Assembly: GCF_019468465.1 (NCBI RefSeq)
Contig: NZ_CP080519.1
Location: forward strand, 6,441,001 to 6,505,000
Direction: 5' to 3'
From: Amycolatopsis sp. DSM 110486
Lineage (GTDB): Bacteria > Actinomycetota > Actinomycetes > Mycobacteriales > Pseudonocardiaceae
Length of the DNA: 64,000 nucleotides
The notes under the pieces were generated by a model, which did no database searches, had not been told where the DNA came from, and was given only the letters and a program-made list of their open reading frames with translations. A program made the translations under genes and the position numbers. This document shows positions 37,258 to 45,024 of this stretch, in pieces; position 1 is the first letter of the stretch; each line of letters begins with the position of its first letter.

Positions 37258-38634
37258 GTGCAGGACGTGCTGGCCGGGGTGTGGCAGACGCTCACCGGAG
37301 AATCCCTCCCGGCCGTGTCCTTGACCGGCGACGAATCCTTGCTGCCCGGCACTTTCCGGGTCGAGGCCGCCGCGACGGCGGGCATCGCGGCCGCCACGCT
37401 CGCCGCAGGTGAGCTGCTGCGCCTGCGCGGCATCGACCCCGGCACGGTGGGCGCCGACACGCGCCACGCCGCGGCCGCCGTGCGCAGCGAAGCCTTCGTG
37501 CGCGTGAACGGCGAGCTGCCTCCGAGCCCGTGGGGTCCGATCGCCGGCGACTACCTCGCGTCCGACGGCTGGGTCAAGCTCCACGCGAACTACCCGCGCC
37601 ACGAGGCCGCCGTGTGCTGGTCGCTCGGCGTGCCCGCGCAGCGCGAGTCCGTCGCGAAGACCGTGGCCGCCAAGACGGCCGCCGAGGTCGAGTCCGCCGT
37701 GGTGACAGCGGGCGGCGCGGCCGCGCTCATGCGTTCGCGCGACGAGTGGCTCGCGCACCCGCAGGGCCAGGCCGTCGCAGGCCTGCCGCTCGCCGAGATC
37801 CGGCAGATCGGCGACGCGCCGAAGAACACGCTGTTCGACTCCGACCGGCCGCTGGGCGGGGTCCGGGTGCTGGAGCTGACGCACGTGCTCGCCGGGCCCG
37901 TCGCCGGTCGCGTGCTCGCGGCCCACGGCGCGAACGTGCTGCACGTCGGCGCCGCGCACCTGCCGCGCATCCCCGCGCTCACGATGGACACCGGCCACGG
38001 CAAGCGTTCGGGGTTCGTCGCGCTCGACACCGAGGGCGGCCGCGCGCGGCTGAAGAAGCTCATCGCGCGCGCCGACGTGGTGCTGCAGTCGTTCCGCCCC
38101 GGCGCGCTGGAGCGAATCGGATTCGGTCCGGAGGTGTTGGCCGAGCTGAGGCCGGGTCTCGTCACGGTCGACCTGTCGGCCTACGGCTGGGCCGGCCCGT
38201 GGGCCCGCCGTCGCGGGTTCGACAGCCTGGTGCAGATGGCGTCGGGCATCGCCGAGGAAGGCGCTCGCGTCGCCGGCACAGACCGGCCGACGCCGCTGCC
38301 CGCGCAGGCGCTCGACCACACCACGGGCTGGCTCGCGGCCGCGGCGATCATGACGGCGGTGCGCCGCACGGTCGTCGAGGGTGGCAGCTGGAACGTGCGG
38401 TTGTCGCTCGCGGGAACGGGCCGGTGGCTGGATTCGCTGGGGCGCAAGGAGTCGGCTGTGTCCAGTGTGGACTCAGCGGATTACGGCGACCTCGTCGAAG
38501 AAGTCGACAGCGACTTCGGCAAGCTCACCCGCGTGAAGATGGCGGGCGACCTGCCGGGCGCCCAGCCGCACTGGGACCACGCGTCACACCTGCCCGGAGC
38601 CGACAGCGCGGTGTGGCACCCGGTCAGCTCCTGA
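37258..38634 (+). CDS. CoA-transferase family III (CaiB/BaiF-like) protein
   Basis: 458 residues. The second half holds the family III fold (GVRVLELTHVLAGPVAGRVL; LKKLIARADVVLQSFRPGAL; LVTVDLSAYGWAGPWA), while the first ~190 residues are a degenerate copy of the same fold. The nucleophilic Asp usually seen after ...HGKRS... cannot be placed with certainty, so activity is unproven. GTG start six bases after the hemQ stop region, so probably co-transcribed with it. Its stop overlaps the convergent gene by 11 bases. Confidence 0.72.
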   Translation: MQDVLAGVWQTLTGESLPAVSLTGDESLLPGTFRVEAAATAGIAAATLAAGELLRLRGIDPGTVGADTRHAAAAVRSEAFVRVNGELPPSPWGPIAGDYLASDGWVKLHANYPRHEAAVCWSLGVPAQRESVAKTVAAKTAAEVESAVVTAGGAAALMRSRDEWLAHPQGQAVAGLPLAEIRQIGDAPKNTLFDSDRPLGGVRVLELTHVLAGPVAGRVLAAHGANVLHVGAAHLPRIPALTMDTGHGKRSGFVALDTEGGRARLKKLIARADVVLQSFRPGALERIGFGPEVLAELRPGLVTVDLSAYGWAGPWARRRGFDSLVQMASGIAEEGARVAGTDRPTPLPAQALDHTTGWLAAAAIMTAVRRTVVEGGSWNVRLSLAGTGRWLDSLGRKESAVSSVDSADYGDLVEEVDSDFGKLTRVKMAGDLPGAQPHWDHASHLPGADSAVWHPVSS

Positions 38635-38944
38635 ACCAGCGCCGCCGCTTCGCGGGTTCTCGGGCGGCGACCCAGGCCGCGAACGCGTCGGCGTACTCGC
38701 GCGCCCGGATCGCGTCGGTTTTCGGGTGCGCGCCGGCGTAGGCGTCGAAGAGCGGGCCGAAGCGCTCGCCCAGGCTTTCGGCCAGGTCGGGGCGCAGATA
38801 CGCTATGAGCCGGCGGCGTTTGGTGAGCAGGACGTCGGCTTCGACGCGCAGCCGGTCCGGCGCGAAACCCGGCGGGGGCGGGGCGCCGGTGAGCAACGCG
38901 TCGAGCAGCGCGGCCTGCCGAGCGGCGAGCTCCTCGCGGCTCAC
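38624..38944 (-). CDS. Small SCO6045-like partner protein of the DUF692 enzyme
   Basis: 106 residues. VLLTKRRRLIAYLRPDLAES then LGERFGPLFDAYAGAHP recall the small proteins encoded beside DUF692 enzymes, in Streptomyces the SCO6045 family, and loosely the N-terminal DNA-binding-like domain of other MNIO partner proteins. MNIO enzymes normally need a partner that recruits the substrate peptide. GTG start overlaps the DUF692 stop (GTGA), so the two are made together. Role inferred from context. Confidence 0.7.
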   Translation of the reverse strand: MSREELAARQAALLDALLTGAPPPPGFAPDRLRVEADVLLTKRRRLIAYLRPDLAESLGERFGPLFDAYAGAHPKTDAIRAREYADAFAAWVAAREPAKRRRWFRS

Positions 38945-39744
38945 GCCGTCACCGTCGCGCGCAATGCGGCGAGCTCCGCGGCCAGCTCGGTGTCGGTGGG
39001 GTAGTCGTCGTCGCGTTCCAGCAGCACGCCCGGCGGGTCGGTGCGGCGGCGCAGCTCGGCGAGCAGGTCGAGCACCTCGGGCAGCACCGGGTGCGCGTGC
39101 GTGTCGTGGTAGACGCCGTCGCGCTCGACGCCGCCCGCCATGTGCACGTAGGCCAGGCGTTCCCAGGGAATCCCGTCGAGGAACGCCACCGGGTCGGTGC
39201 CGACGTTGCGCGCGTTGGCATACAGGTTCGCCACGTCGATGATCAGCAGGCACCCCGTGCGCTCGGTCAGCTCGGCGAGGAACTGCTCCTCCGACAACGT
39301 GTTCTCCGGCCACTGGAGCACGGCCGCGATGTTCTCCAGTGCCAAGGGGACGTCCACAATGGACTGGGCGAGGCGGACGTTGGCCACGAGCACGTCGAGC
39401 GCTTCGCGCGTGCGGGGTAGCGGCATGAGGTGCCCGGAGTCGAGCCCGCCCGCGCGGACGAAGCACACGTGGTCGCTCGCGAGCGGCGCGTCGAGCGCCC
39501 GGGCCAGCTCGGCGAGGTGCTCGACGCGCTTCGTATCCAGCGGCTCCGCCCCGCCGAGCGAGAGCGACACGGCGTGCGGCAGCACGGGCAGGCCGCGTTC
39601 CCGCAACGCCAGCAGGCTCTCGGGCAGGTGCGGCGCGTGAAGGTTCTCGGCGACGACCTCGACCCAGTCGACGCCCGGCAGCCGCGCGATCGACAGGTCC
39701 AGCTCGGCCCGCCAGCCGATGCCGACGCCCAGCCGGTCAACCAC
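38941..39744 (-). CDS. DUF692-family multinuclear iron oxidative enzyme (MNIO)
   Basis: 267 residues, typical family size. TIM-barrel DUF692 relatives (MbnB, TglH) bind two or three irons and oxidise cysteine-containing peptides. Candidate ligands are visible: LPHAVSLSLGG, ASDHVCFV, LENIAAVLQW, LIIDVANLYANARN, YVHMAGG and DTHAHPV. GTG at 39744 overlaps the end of the membrane-protein gene by eight bases; the longer open frame to 39879 is a shadow of that gene's Cys-rich tail. Neighbours with Cys-repeat tails are the obvious substrates. Confidence 0.85.
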   Translation of the reverse strand: MVDRLGVGIGWRAELDLSIARLPGVDWVEVVAENLHAPHLPESLLALRERGLPVLPHAVSLSLGGAEPLDTKRVEHLAELARALDAPLASDHVCFVRAGGLDSGHLMPLPRTREALDVLVANVRLAQSIVDVPLALENIAAVLQWPENTLSEEQFLAELTERTGCLLIIDVANLYANARNVGTDPVAFLDGIPWERLAYVHMAGGVERDGVYHDTHAHPVLPEVLDLLAELRRRTDPPGVLLERDDDYPTDTELAAELAALRATVTA

Positions 39745-40672
39745 CGCAACCCCCGCCACCGCATGAGGAACCACTGCTGCACGAGGAACCACTGCTGCAC
39801 GAGGAACCACCGCTGCACGAAGACCCGCTGCTGCAGGAGGACGAGGTGCTGCACGACGAACCACCGCTCGACGAGCCACCGCCGGACCCGGCGAACGGCT
39901 GGAACGGCGGGATCAGCGCCGCACTCAGCTCGTCGTCCGGATACATCGCGAGCCCGCCCAGCGCCACGGCGCCGGCCGCTCCGGCGAGCAGCAAGGCCGG
40001 CCGCACCGCACCCTGCGTGCGGCTCGAGAACCGGGCGTGCGTCAGAGCCCCCTGGCCCCTCGGCGTGATCCCCACGCGCTTGCGGCCGCGCACGACGGAG
40101 GCGACCACCGTCAGCACGAGGGCCACCACGAGCAGCAGGAAGAGCCAGCCGACAGGCCGGCCGTGCGACGCACCCGTCACGAACCGCACGGCGCCGATCG
40201 CCAGGAGAACCAGGAAGGCCAGCAAGATCGTGGTGTGGAACGGACGCGCTTCGCTGCCGGAGGTGAGCAGGCCGGCGCGCTGCATCTCGGCCTCGAGGTC
40301 GCTCATCGCCTTCGACCGGGCGGCCTTGGCCCGCAGGCTGCGCGTGGTACCGCCCTTGGCACCCTTGGCGCCTTCGTGCACCGAGCGTTCGATCTTGTGC
40401 CACGGGTGTTTCCCCGCGGCCGTCACGAGCCCTTCGCTGTTCACGCGCAGCAGGCCGCGGTCCACCAGCGCCGCGATCGCCGTGTCGGCCACGCGCTCGG
40501 GCCCGCCGGCGAGGTACGCGAGGTGGTAGACGTCCGGCAGTTCACCGGTGTGCTCGACCGCCCGCGTGCGCGCGACGCGCGGCCACACCACCTGCACCGC
40601 GAGCACGAGAGCCAGCGCTATTCCGTACCACGCCAGGAACTGCGGTCCTGAAATCCCCCAGGTTTCGTCCAC
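39737..40672 (-). CDS. TIGR04222-type membrane protein with Cys-repeat tail
   Basis: 311 residues. Transmembrane segment ~10-28, a cytoplasmic helical part (GGPERVADTAIAALVDRGLL), two more transmembrane segments (~150-168, ~176-196) and one near 226-245. The last ~49 residues are only Ser, Gly, Thr and Cys, with cysteines at about 274, 280, 286, 292, 298, 304 and 309. GTG start with AGGGAGG upstream. The even spacing and the adjacent DUF692 enzyme suggest that this tail is modified or metal-loaded. Without the tail the fold matches the TIGR04222 membrane family, whose function is unknown. Confidence 0.78.
   Translation of the reverse strand: MDETWGISGPQFLAWYGIALALVLAVQVVWPRVARTRAVEHTGELPDVYHLAYLAGGPERVADTAIAALVDRGLLRVNSEGLVTAAGKHPWHKIERSVHEGAKGAKGGTTRSLRAKAARSKAMSDLEAEMQRAGLLTSGSEARPFHTTILLAFLVLLAIGAVRFVTGASHGRPVGWLFLLLVVALVLTVVASVVRGRKRVGITPRGQGALTHARFSSRTQGAVRPALLLAGAAGAVALGGLAMYPDDELSAALIPPFQPFAGSGGGSSSGGSSCSTSSSCSSGSSCSGGSSCSSGSSCSSGSSCGGGGCGG
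39761..39853 (-). repeat. 18-bp tandem repeat encoding the Cys hexads
   Basis: On the plus strand the pattern CCACTGCTGCACGAGGAA and close variants repeats about five times. On the coding strand each unit gives SSGSSC-like hexapeptides. Repeat-unit length equals one hexad, so the tail probably grew by duplication. Confidence 0.75.
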
Positions 40673-40769
40673 GGTGTGCCTCCCTCACCCTCGCGATCGC
40701 CGGACCCTACCGACCCGGTTCACCGGGTGGGTCGGCACAACTGACGCCGTCCGCGGCGCCTCGGTTCCG

Positions 40770-41009
40770 TCAACAGCTGCCGGAACCGCCGCCGCACCCC
40801 GAGCCGCCACCGCAGCTTGAGCCGAGGTAAAGCCTGCCACCGCCGAGACGGGCGGGCCGGTAACCGATCTGAAGGGGCTTGGGTTTCCGGCCGGGCGGAG
40901 GAGACGTTCCGTGGCGCGGCCTGCCGCCGGCTCGCGGCTCGAGAACAGCGGAGGCCGCGCACCTGGGCACGCCGATCACAGTCCCGGCGATGGTGGCGAT
41001 GAGTGTCAT
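40770..41009 (-). CDS. Small Cys-tailed protein, candidate precursor peptide
   Basis: 79 residues. Hydrophobic N-terminus (MTLIATIAGTVIGVP), a Pro/Arg-rich middle, and a C-terminal tail LGSSCGGGSGCGGGSGSC with cysteines at about 66, 72 and 79, the last being the final residue. A strong ribosome site (GGGGAGG, five bases before ATG) supports translation, and it follows the msrB terminator, so it likely has its own promoter and leads the operon. The tail mimics that of the downstream membrane protein. No family recognised; precursor role is inference. Confidence 0.6.
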   Translation of the reverse strand: MTLIATIAGTVIGVPRCAASAVLEPRAGGRPRHGTSPPPGRKPKPLQIGYRPARLGGGRLYLGSSCGGGSGCGGGSGSC

Positions 41010-41074
41010 GGCGCCTCCCCGGTGCGTCGTGCCTGATGCACGCGGGAGAAAGCGCTGTGGTTGCCCGAAGACAG

Positions 41075-41106
41075 AAAAAAGCGCCCTCCCGGTGGGGGAG
41101 GGCGCT
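41075..41106 (-). terminator. Rho-independent terminator after msrB
   Basis: Eleven-base stem AGCGCCCTCCC / GGGAGGGCGCT followed, on the minus strand, by six T residues. The most classical terminator in the window. It separates msrB from the Cys-tailed gene cluster. Confidence 0.9.
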
Positions 41107-41124
41107 CTTCGGTGATCGTCGGTG

Positions 41125-41568
41125 TTACTCGGTCTCGGGAACGAGCTTCAGCGAGATCGAGTTGATGCAGTAGCGCTGGTCGGTCGGCGTGTCGTAGCCC
41201 TCGCCCTCGAAGACGTGGCCGAGGTGGCTGTGGCACGAGGCGCAGAGCACCTCGATGCGTTTCATGCCGAGTGTGCGATCTTCGCGCAGCAGCACGGCGT
41301 CGGAGTCCGCCGGGTCGAAGAACGACGGCCAGCCGCAGTGGCTTTCGAACTTCGTGTCGCTGCGGAACAGCTCGGCACCACAGGCGCGGCACTCGTACGC
41401 GCCGGTGGTCTTGGTGTCGGTGTACTCGCCGACGAACGGCCGCTCGGTGCCGGCCTGGCGAAGCACCGCGTACTCCTCGGGGTTGAGCTGCTCGCGCCAC
41501 TCCTGCTCGGACTTCACCACACGGGGCGTGGTGCCGACCACGGGTTTCATACCTTTCACGTCGCCCAC
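41125..41568 (-). CDS. msrB: Peptide-methionine (R)-S-oxide reductase
   Basis: 147 residues. Two zinc CxxC pairs (YECRACGAEL and VLCASCHSHLG), the fold motif FESHCGWPSFFDP, and the catalytic Cys in RYCINSISLKL. Repairs oxidised methionine, cytoplasmic. GTG at 41568 lies one base after the stop of the upstream small gene, suggesting coupling; ATG at 41550 is the other choice and nearer the usual length. Confidence 0.95.
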   Translation of the reverse strand: MGDVKGMKPVVGTTPRVVKSEQEWREQLNPEEYAVLRQAGTERPFVGEYTDTKTTGAYECRACGAELFRSDTKFESHCGWPSFFDPADSDAVLLREDRTLGMKRIEVLCASCHSHLGHVFEGEGYDTPTDQRYCINSISLKLVPETE

Positions 41569-41569
41569 G

Positions 41570-41875
41570 TTACCCCGCCAGGAAAGCGATCGCGTGGGTC
41601 ACGATCTGCCATGCGGTCACGATCACCCCGAGCACGATCAACGCCGCGATGAGCGCCGAAACCCAGTAGCGCAGCCCGCCCGCGCGGCTGCTGGAATCGG
41701 CGAAGTCGGAGACCTGGTCGAGGCACGCTTCGACGGTGAACGTCGGGCCCGTGCGCTCCATCCGGTCGAGGTGCGCGGCGAACGCGCGCGCCTCCGGGTC
41801 GTACGGATCCAGCCCGACGAGATCCTCGTGGAACCGAGGATTCCAGCCCGGCTGTACAGCTCCGCTCTCGGCCAT
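41570..41875 (-). CDS. Small membrane-anchored protein, function unknown
   Basis: 101 residues: soluble N-terminal part (NPRFHEDLVGLDPYDPEARA) and a C-terminal transmembrane helix (WVSALIAALIVLGVIVTAW). Its tail-anchored layout is common in actinobacteria, without known role. ATG at 41875 has TACCGT seven bases upstream, the leaderless pattern. Directly precedes msrB. Confidence 0.7.
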   Translation of the reverse strand: MAESGAVQPGWNPRFHEDLVGLDPYDPEARAFAAHLDRMERTGPTFTVEACLDQVSDFADSSSRAGGLRYWVSALIAALIVLGVIVTAWQIVTHAIAFLAG

Positions 41876-41980
41876 GGCTCCACGGTAGGCCATCACCCCT
41901 GTTCACCACACTCCCCGCGCGGCGAGTCTCACTGGTTCGCCACCGTGGTGTAGCTCCTGGTGACGGCGGTGCCCGGCGCG

Positions 41981-42388
41981 TCAAGGGCACTGAGCGCCTA
42001 CGGGCATTCCGCCCAGAGAATCGCCTTTGAGGTAAACGGCACTGATGAAAAAGGAATGCACGCCGTTCTCGACGCCGGTGGAAACCCAGACGTCATTTCT
42101 CACGACACCATTGTCCGAAATGGGTTCCCCGTGTGCCCAGCAGATGCCGAACACCGTGTAGTTGGCGGGGTAACTGCCTTGTTTCTTGCTGGTCGACCAC
42201 GGAGTTTGCCGGATGTTGACGGCCTCGTAGGTGGTCACCATTGTGCCCGGAGCTCCGCTGGTCACGGCGTGGGGCGAGGCGTCGGCCTGGCTGCTGAGGC
42301 CGACCGTCAGCGCGGCGGCCGAAAGTGCGACAGCCAATGCCCGCTTTGCGAGGGATCTACGGTTTCGGGAATTCGTCCGATTGATCAC
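41981..42388 (-). CDS. Secreted SH3-like domain protein
   Basis: 135 residues with a classical signal peptide (RSLAKRALAVALSAAALTVG, cleavage near ADAS) and a small domain like bacterial SH3 (EAVNIRQTPWSTSKKQGSYP, VYLKGD) with two cysteines. Secreted, perhaps wall-associated. GTG at 42388 or TTG at 42391; neither has a clear ribosome site. Base composition is visibly less GC-rich than its neighbours, hinting at later acquisition. Confidence 0.72.
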   Translation of the reverse strand: MINRTNSRNRRSLAKRALAVALSAAALTVGLSSQADASPHAVTSGAPGTMVTTYEAVNIRQTPWSTSKKQGSYPANYTVFGICWAHGEPISDNGVVRNDVWVSTGVENGVHSFFISAVYLKGDSLGGMPVGAQCP

Positions 42389-42493
42389 CAAATGAAGCTA
42401 TTGCATCGAGCTGTAGCGGCGTAAGTCGTCGGACGGGTGACAATTCCGATTTGTGTCGCGGTCAGCGGAATCCCGTGTCGGCGCGGGCGCGAA

Positions 42494-44227
42494 TCAGCCC
42501 TGGGTGGCGTCCTTCTGACTCTTCGTGTTCGAGTCGATCAGGATCTGCCCGCCGGAGTTGACGACGCGGAACACGCGGGGCTCCGAGTGGTCGGGGAACA
42601 CCACGGTGACCGAGATGGTCACCGAGTTGTCGGCGTTGTAACTGCCACGGGCGACCCTGCTGTTCACGTTGCCGAACTGCTGCCAGTACTGGCCGAACGC
42701 CGCCTGGTTGCCGTAGACCTGCTGGGCGGCCGGGGTGAGCATCGCCCACGCCGCCGCCGTGTCCTGCGGGAAGCTGTAGAAGTCGATCACCCGCTGGCCG
42801 GCGGGTGAGAGCGCGAGCTTGCCGCCGTCGTTCGGCGTCTGGCCGAGCCCGGCGACCGGCGGCGATGCGGACGGGCCGGCGCTGGGGGTGTTCGGCGCGC
42901 CGGTCGAGTTCGTCTGCTGCGGCTGGTTCGCGGTGTTCGAACCACCCGGGTCATCGCTGCCCGAGCTCAGCACCAGGAACACCACCACCGCGATCACGAC
43001 CACGGCCGCGGCACCGCCCGCGAGCAGGGCGAACTTGCGCTTGTTGTCCGACGGCGGAGGCGGCGGCGTGCTCGACGCGTTGCGGTAGTTCGGCGCGGCG
43101 GCCGTGGGGGCCGGGCGGGGCTGCTGCTGCGTCGGCCGGACCGGGGGAGCCGGCTGGGGCCGCGGCGGCGTGTTGGGCGGCGCGGCGGGCGAGCGCATCG
43201 GCATGAACGCCGCCGTCGGGGTGCGCGGCGGGTTCGACGGGGCCTTCTGCGCGGGGATCGGGGCGCCGGGCTTCGGGCCGTCGACGCGCTGCCAGGGCGG
43301 ACGTGAGCCGCCGCGGTCGAGGCGTTCGGTGGGGCCCGACGACAGCAGCTCGGGGCCGGCCGGCTCGCCCGACGCGAGCTTCGCCAGGCCTTCGCGGGCT
43401 TCGGCCATGCTCGGGCGCTCGCCGGGCTCGCTGCGCAGCAGGCTCATCAGCAGCGCGGTGGCCGGGCCGGCCTGGGTCGGCGGGTTGATCTGGCCGTTGG
43501 CGGCCGCGTAGAGCAGCGCGAGCTGGTTGGTGGTGTTGCCGTAGGGCGTCTGGCCCTCGATGGCCTGGTAGAGCGTGGCGCCGAGCGCGAACACGTCGGA
43601 GCTGGGCACCGGGTCGGCGCCGCGCGCCAGCTCGGGCGCGAGGTATGCCGGGGTGCCGCCGATGAGGCCGGTCTGCGTGAGCGTCATGTCGCCGGCCGCG
43701 CGCGAGATGCCGAAGTCGGTGATCTTCGCGGTGCCGGTCTCGTCGATGAGGATGTTGCCGGGCTTCACGTCGCGGTGCACGATCCCGGAGCGGTGTGCGG
43801 CGACGAGCGCGGCGGCCACCTGCTCCCCGATGCGCGCGACCTGGCCGACGGGCAGCGTGCCCTGCTCGGCCAGCACGGCCGAGAGGCTCGGGCCGTCGAG
43901 GAACTCCATCACGAGGCAGGGGTCGCCGCCGTGTTCGGCGATGTCGAAGACCACGATCGCGTTGGGGTGCTGGAAGCGGGCCGCGTTCTTGGCCTCGCGC
44001 ATGGCGCGCTGGCGCATGTTGTCGCGTTCGGCCTCGGAGACGCCCGGCTGGGGGAGGATCTGCTTGATCGCCACCGACCGTTCCAGGCGCACGTCGACGG
44101 CGCGCCACACCACACCCATGGCACCGCTACCAATGTGCTCGACGAGGCGGTAGTGCCCCGCGATCAGCTGACCGGTGTCGATGGCGACCGCTCCTGACGA
44201 AATCCCGGTGATCGTGGCCTTACTCAG
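42494..44227 (-). CDS. Transmembrane Ser/Thr protein kinase (Hanks type)
   Basis: Kinase domain complete only if the frame extends past the first ATG: the glycine loop HIGSGAMGVVW begins before ATG 44119. VAIKQ Lys, HRDVKPGN catalytic loop, DFG in ITDFGISRA, and GTPAYLAPE follow. After the kinase (to ~290) comes a Pro-rich linker, one transmembrane helix (FALLAGGAAAVVVIAVVVFL), and an external domain of ~130 residues. No ATG, GTG or TTG exists upstream in frame; CTG at 44227 with GAGGGG eight bases before it is my best start (577 residues). Start uncertain, product firm. Confidence 0.8.
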   Translation of the reverse strand: MSKATITGISSGAVAIDTGQLIAGHYRLVEHIGSGAMGVVWRAVDVRLERSVAIKQILPQPGVSEAERDNMRQRAMREAKNAARFQHPNAIVVFDIAEHGGDPCLVMEFLDGPSLSAVLAEQGTLPVGQVARIGEQVAAALVAAHRSGIVHRDVKPGNILIDETGTAKITDFGISRAAGDMTLTQTGLIGGTPAYLAPELARGADPVPSSDVFALGATLYQAIEGQTPYGNTTNQLALLYAAANGQINPPTQAGPATALLMSLLRSEPGERPSMAEAREGLAKLASGEPAGPELLSSGPTERLDRGGSRPPWQRVDGPKPGAPIPAQKAPSNPPRTPTAAFMPMRSPAAPPNTPPRPQPAPPVRPTQQQPRPAPTAAAPNYRNASSTPPPPPSDNKRKFALLAGGAAAVVVIAVVVFLVLSSGSDDPGGSNTANQPQQTNSTGAPNTPSAGPSASPPVAGLGQTPNDGGKLALSPAGQRVIDFYSFPQDTAAAWAMLTPAAQQVYGNQAAFGQYWQQFGNVNSRVARGSYNADNSVTISVTVVFPDHSEPRVFRVVNSGGQILIDSNTKSQKDATQG

Positions 44228-44284
44228 CGCGGATACCCCTCGCGCACCCGAACGAGTGTAGCGGTCGAGTGGATGTTGCCGCCG

Positions 44285-44968
44285 TCAGCCAGCCGGTGCG
44301 GAGACGGCGGGCTCTTCCTCGCCGACGGCGGGAGTGCGCTTCTTCAGCACCCTGACCAGGCCGACGGCTCCGGCCGCGGCGAAAACGGCGTAGCAAGCCA
44401 GGAGCACGGGCGGCGTGTCGCCGGTCAGCGCGTCGGCCAGCACCACCACGGCGACCGTGCCCGGCACGCTCCCCAGCAGCGTGCCGACGAGGTACGGCAC
44501 CAGCTTCACCGTCGACACTCCGCACAGGTAGCTCAGCGGCGCGAAGGGGACGACGGGGATCAGCCGCAGCGAGGTGATCGCCAGCACACCGCCGCCGGAG
44601 AGCCGTTCGTTCACGATGCGCACGGGCGCCCGGTGCAGGTGGCGCAGCACGAGGTCCCGGCCCAGCAGCCGCGCGAGCGCGAACGACAGGCCCGCCGCGA
44701 TCGTCGTCGCCACCAGGCCGATCGCGATCCCCGCGACGCTGCCGACGAGCAGCCCGGCCGCGAGGTTGAACACGGTGCGCGGAATGGGTGCAACGGTGAG
44801 CAACGAGTACGCGACCAGCAGCACCAGCGGCGTCGCCGGACCGGTCGCCTGGGCCCAGCGGCGCAGGTCCGACGGGCCGGGGATCGGCAGGAACACCGCG
44901 GCCGCCGCGAGGAGGGCGAGCACGGTGAGCGCGAGGATCAGCTTGGTTCTGCCGGACACCCGGTCCAC
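44285..44968 (-). CDS. TVP38/TMEM64-family membrane protein
   Basis: 227 residues, six or so hydrophobic segments, family core GLLVGSVAGIAIGLVATTIA then SLRLIPVVPFAPLSYLCGV and GTLLGSVPGTVAVVVL (VTT/DedA-like fold, linked to lipid movement across membranes). ATG at 44968. Upstream of and co-directional with the kinase, 57 bases apart. Confidence 0.88.
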   Translation of the reverse strand: MDRVSGRTKLILALTVLALLAAAAVFLPIPGPSDLRRWAQATGPATPLVLLVAYSLLTVAPIPRTVFNLAAGLLVGSVAGIAIGLVATTIAAGLSFALARLLGRDLVLRHLHRAPVRIVNERLSGGGVLAITSLRLIPVVPFAPLSYLCGVSTVKLVPYLVGTLLGSVPGTVAVVVLADALTGDTPPVLLACYAVFAAAGAVGLVRVLKKRTPAVGEEEPAVSAPAG

Positions 44969-45024
44969 GGTAGAGGAAAGCGTGATCGGCAGGCGCGCAG
45001 CGTGGATCCGGCTACGGTGGGCCC

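Noticed and set aside
38941..39879. Longer DUF692 protein of 312 residues
   Set aside because: The first 45 residues are only an out-of-frame reading of the Cys-repeat tail; the family begins near the GTG at 39744.
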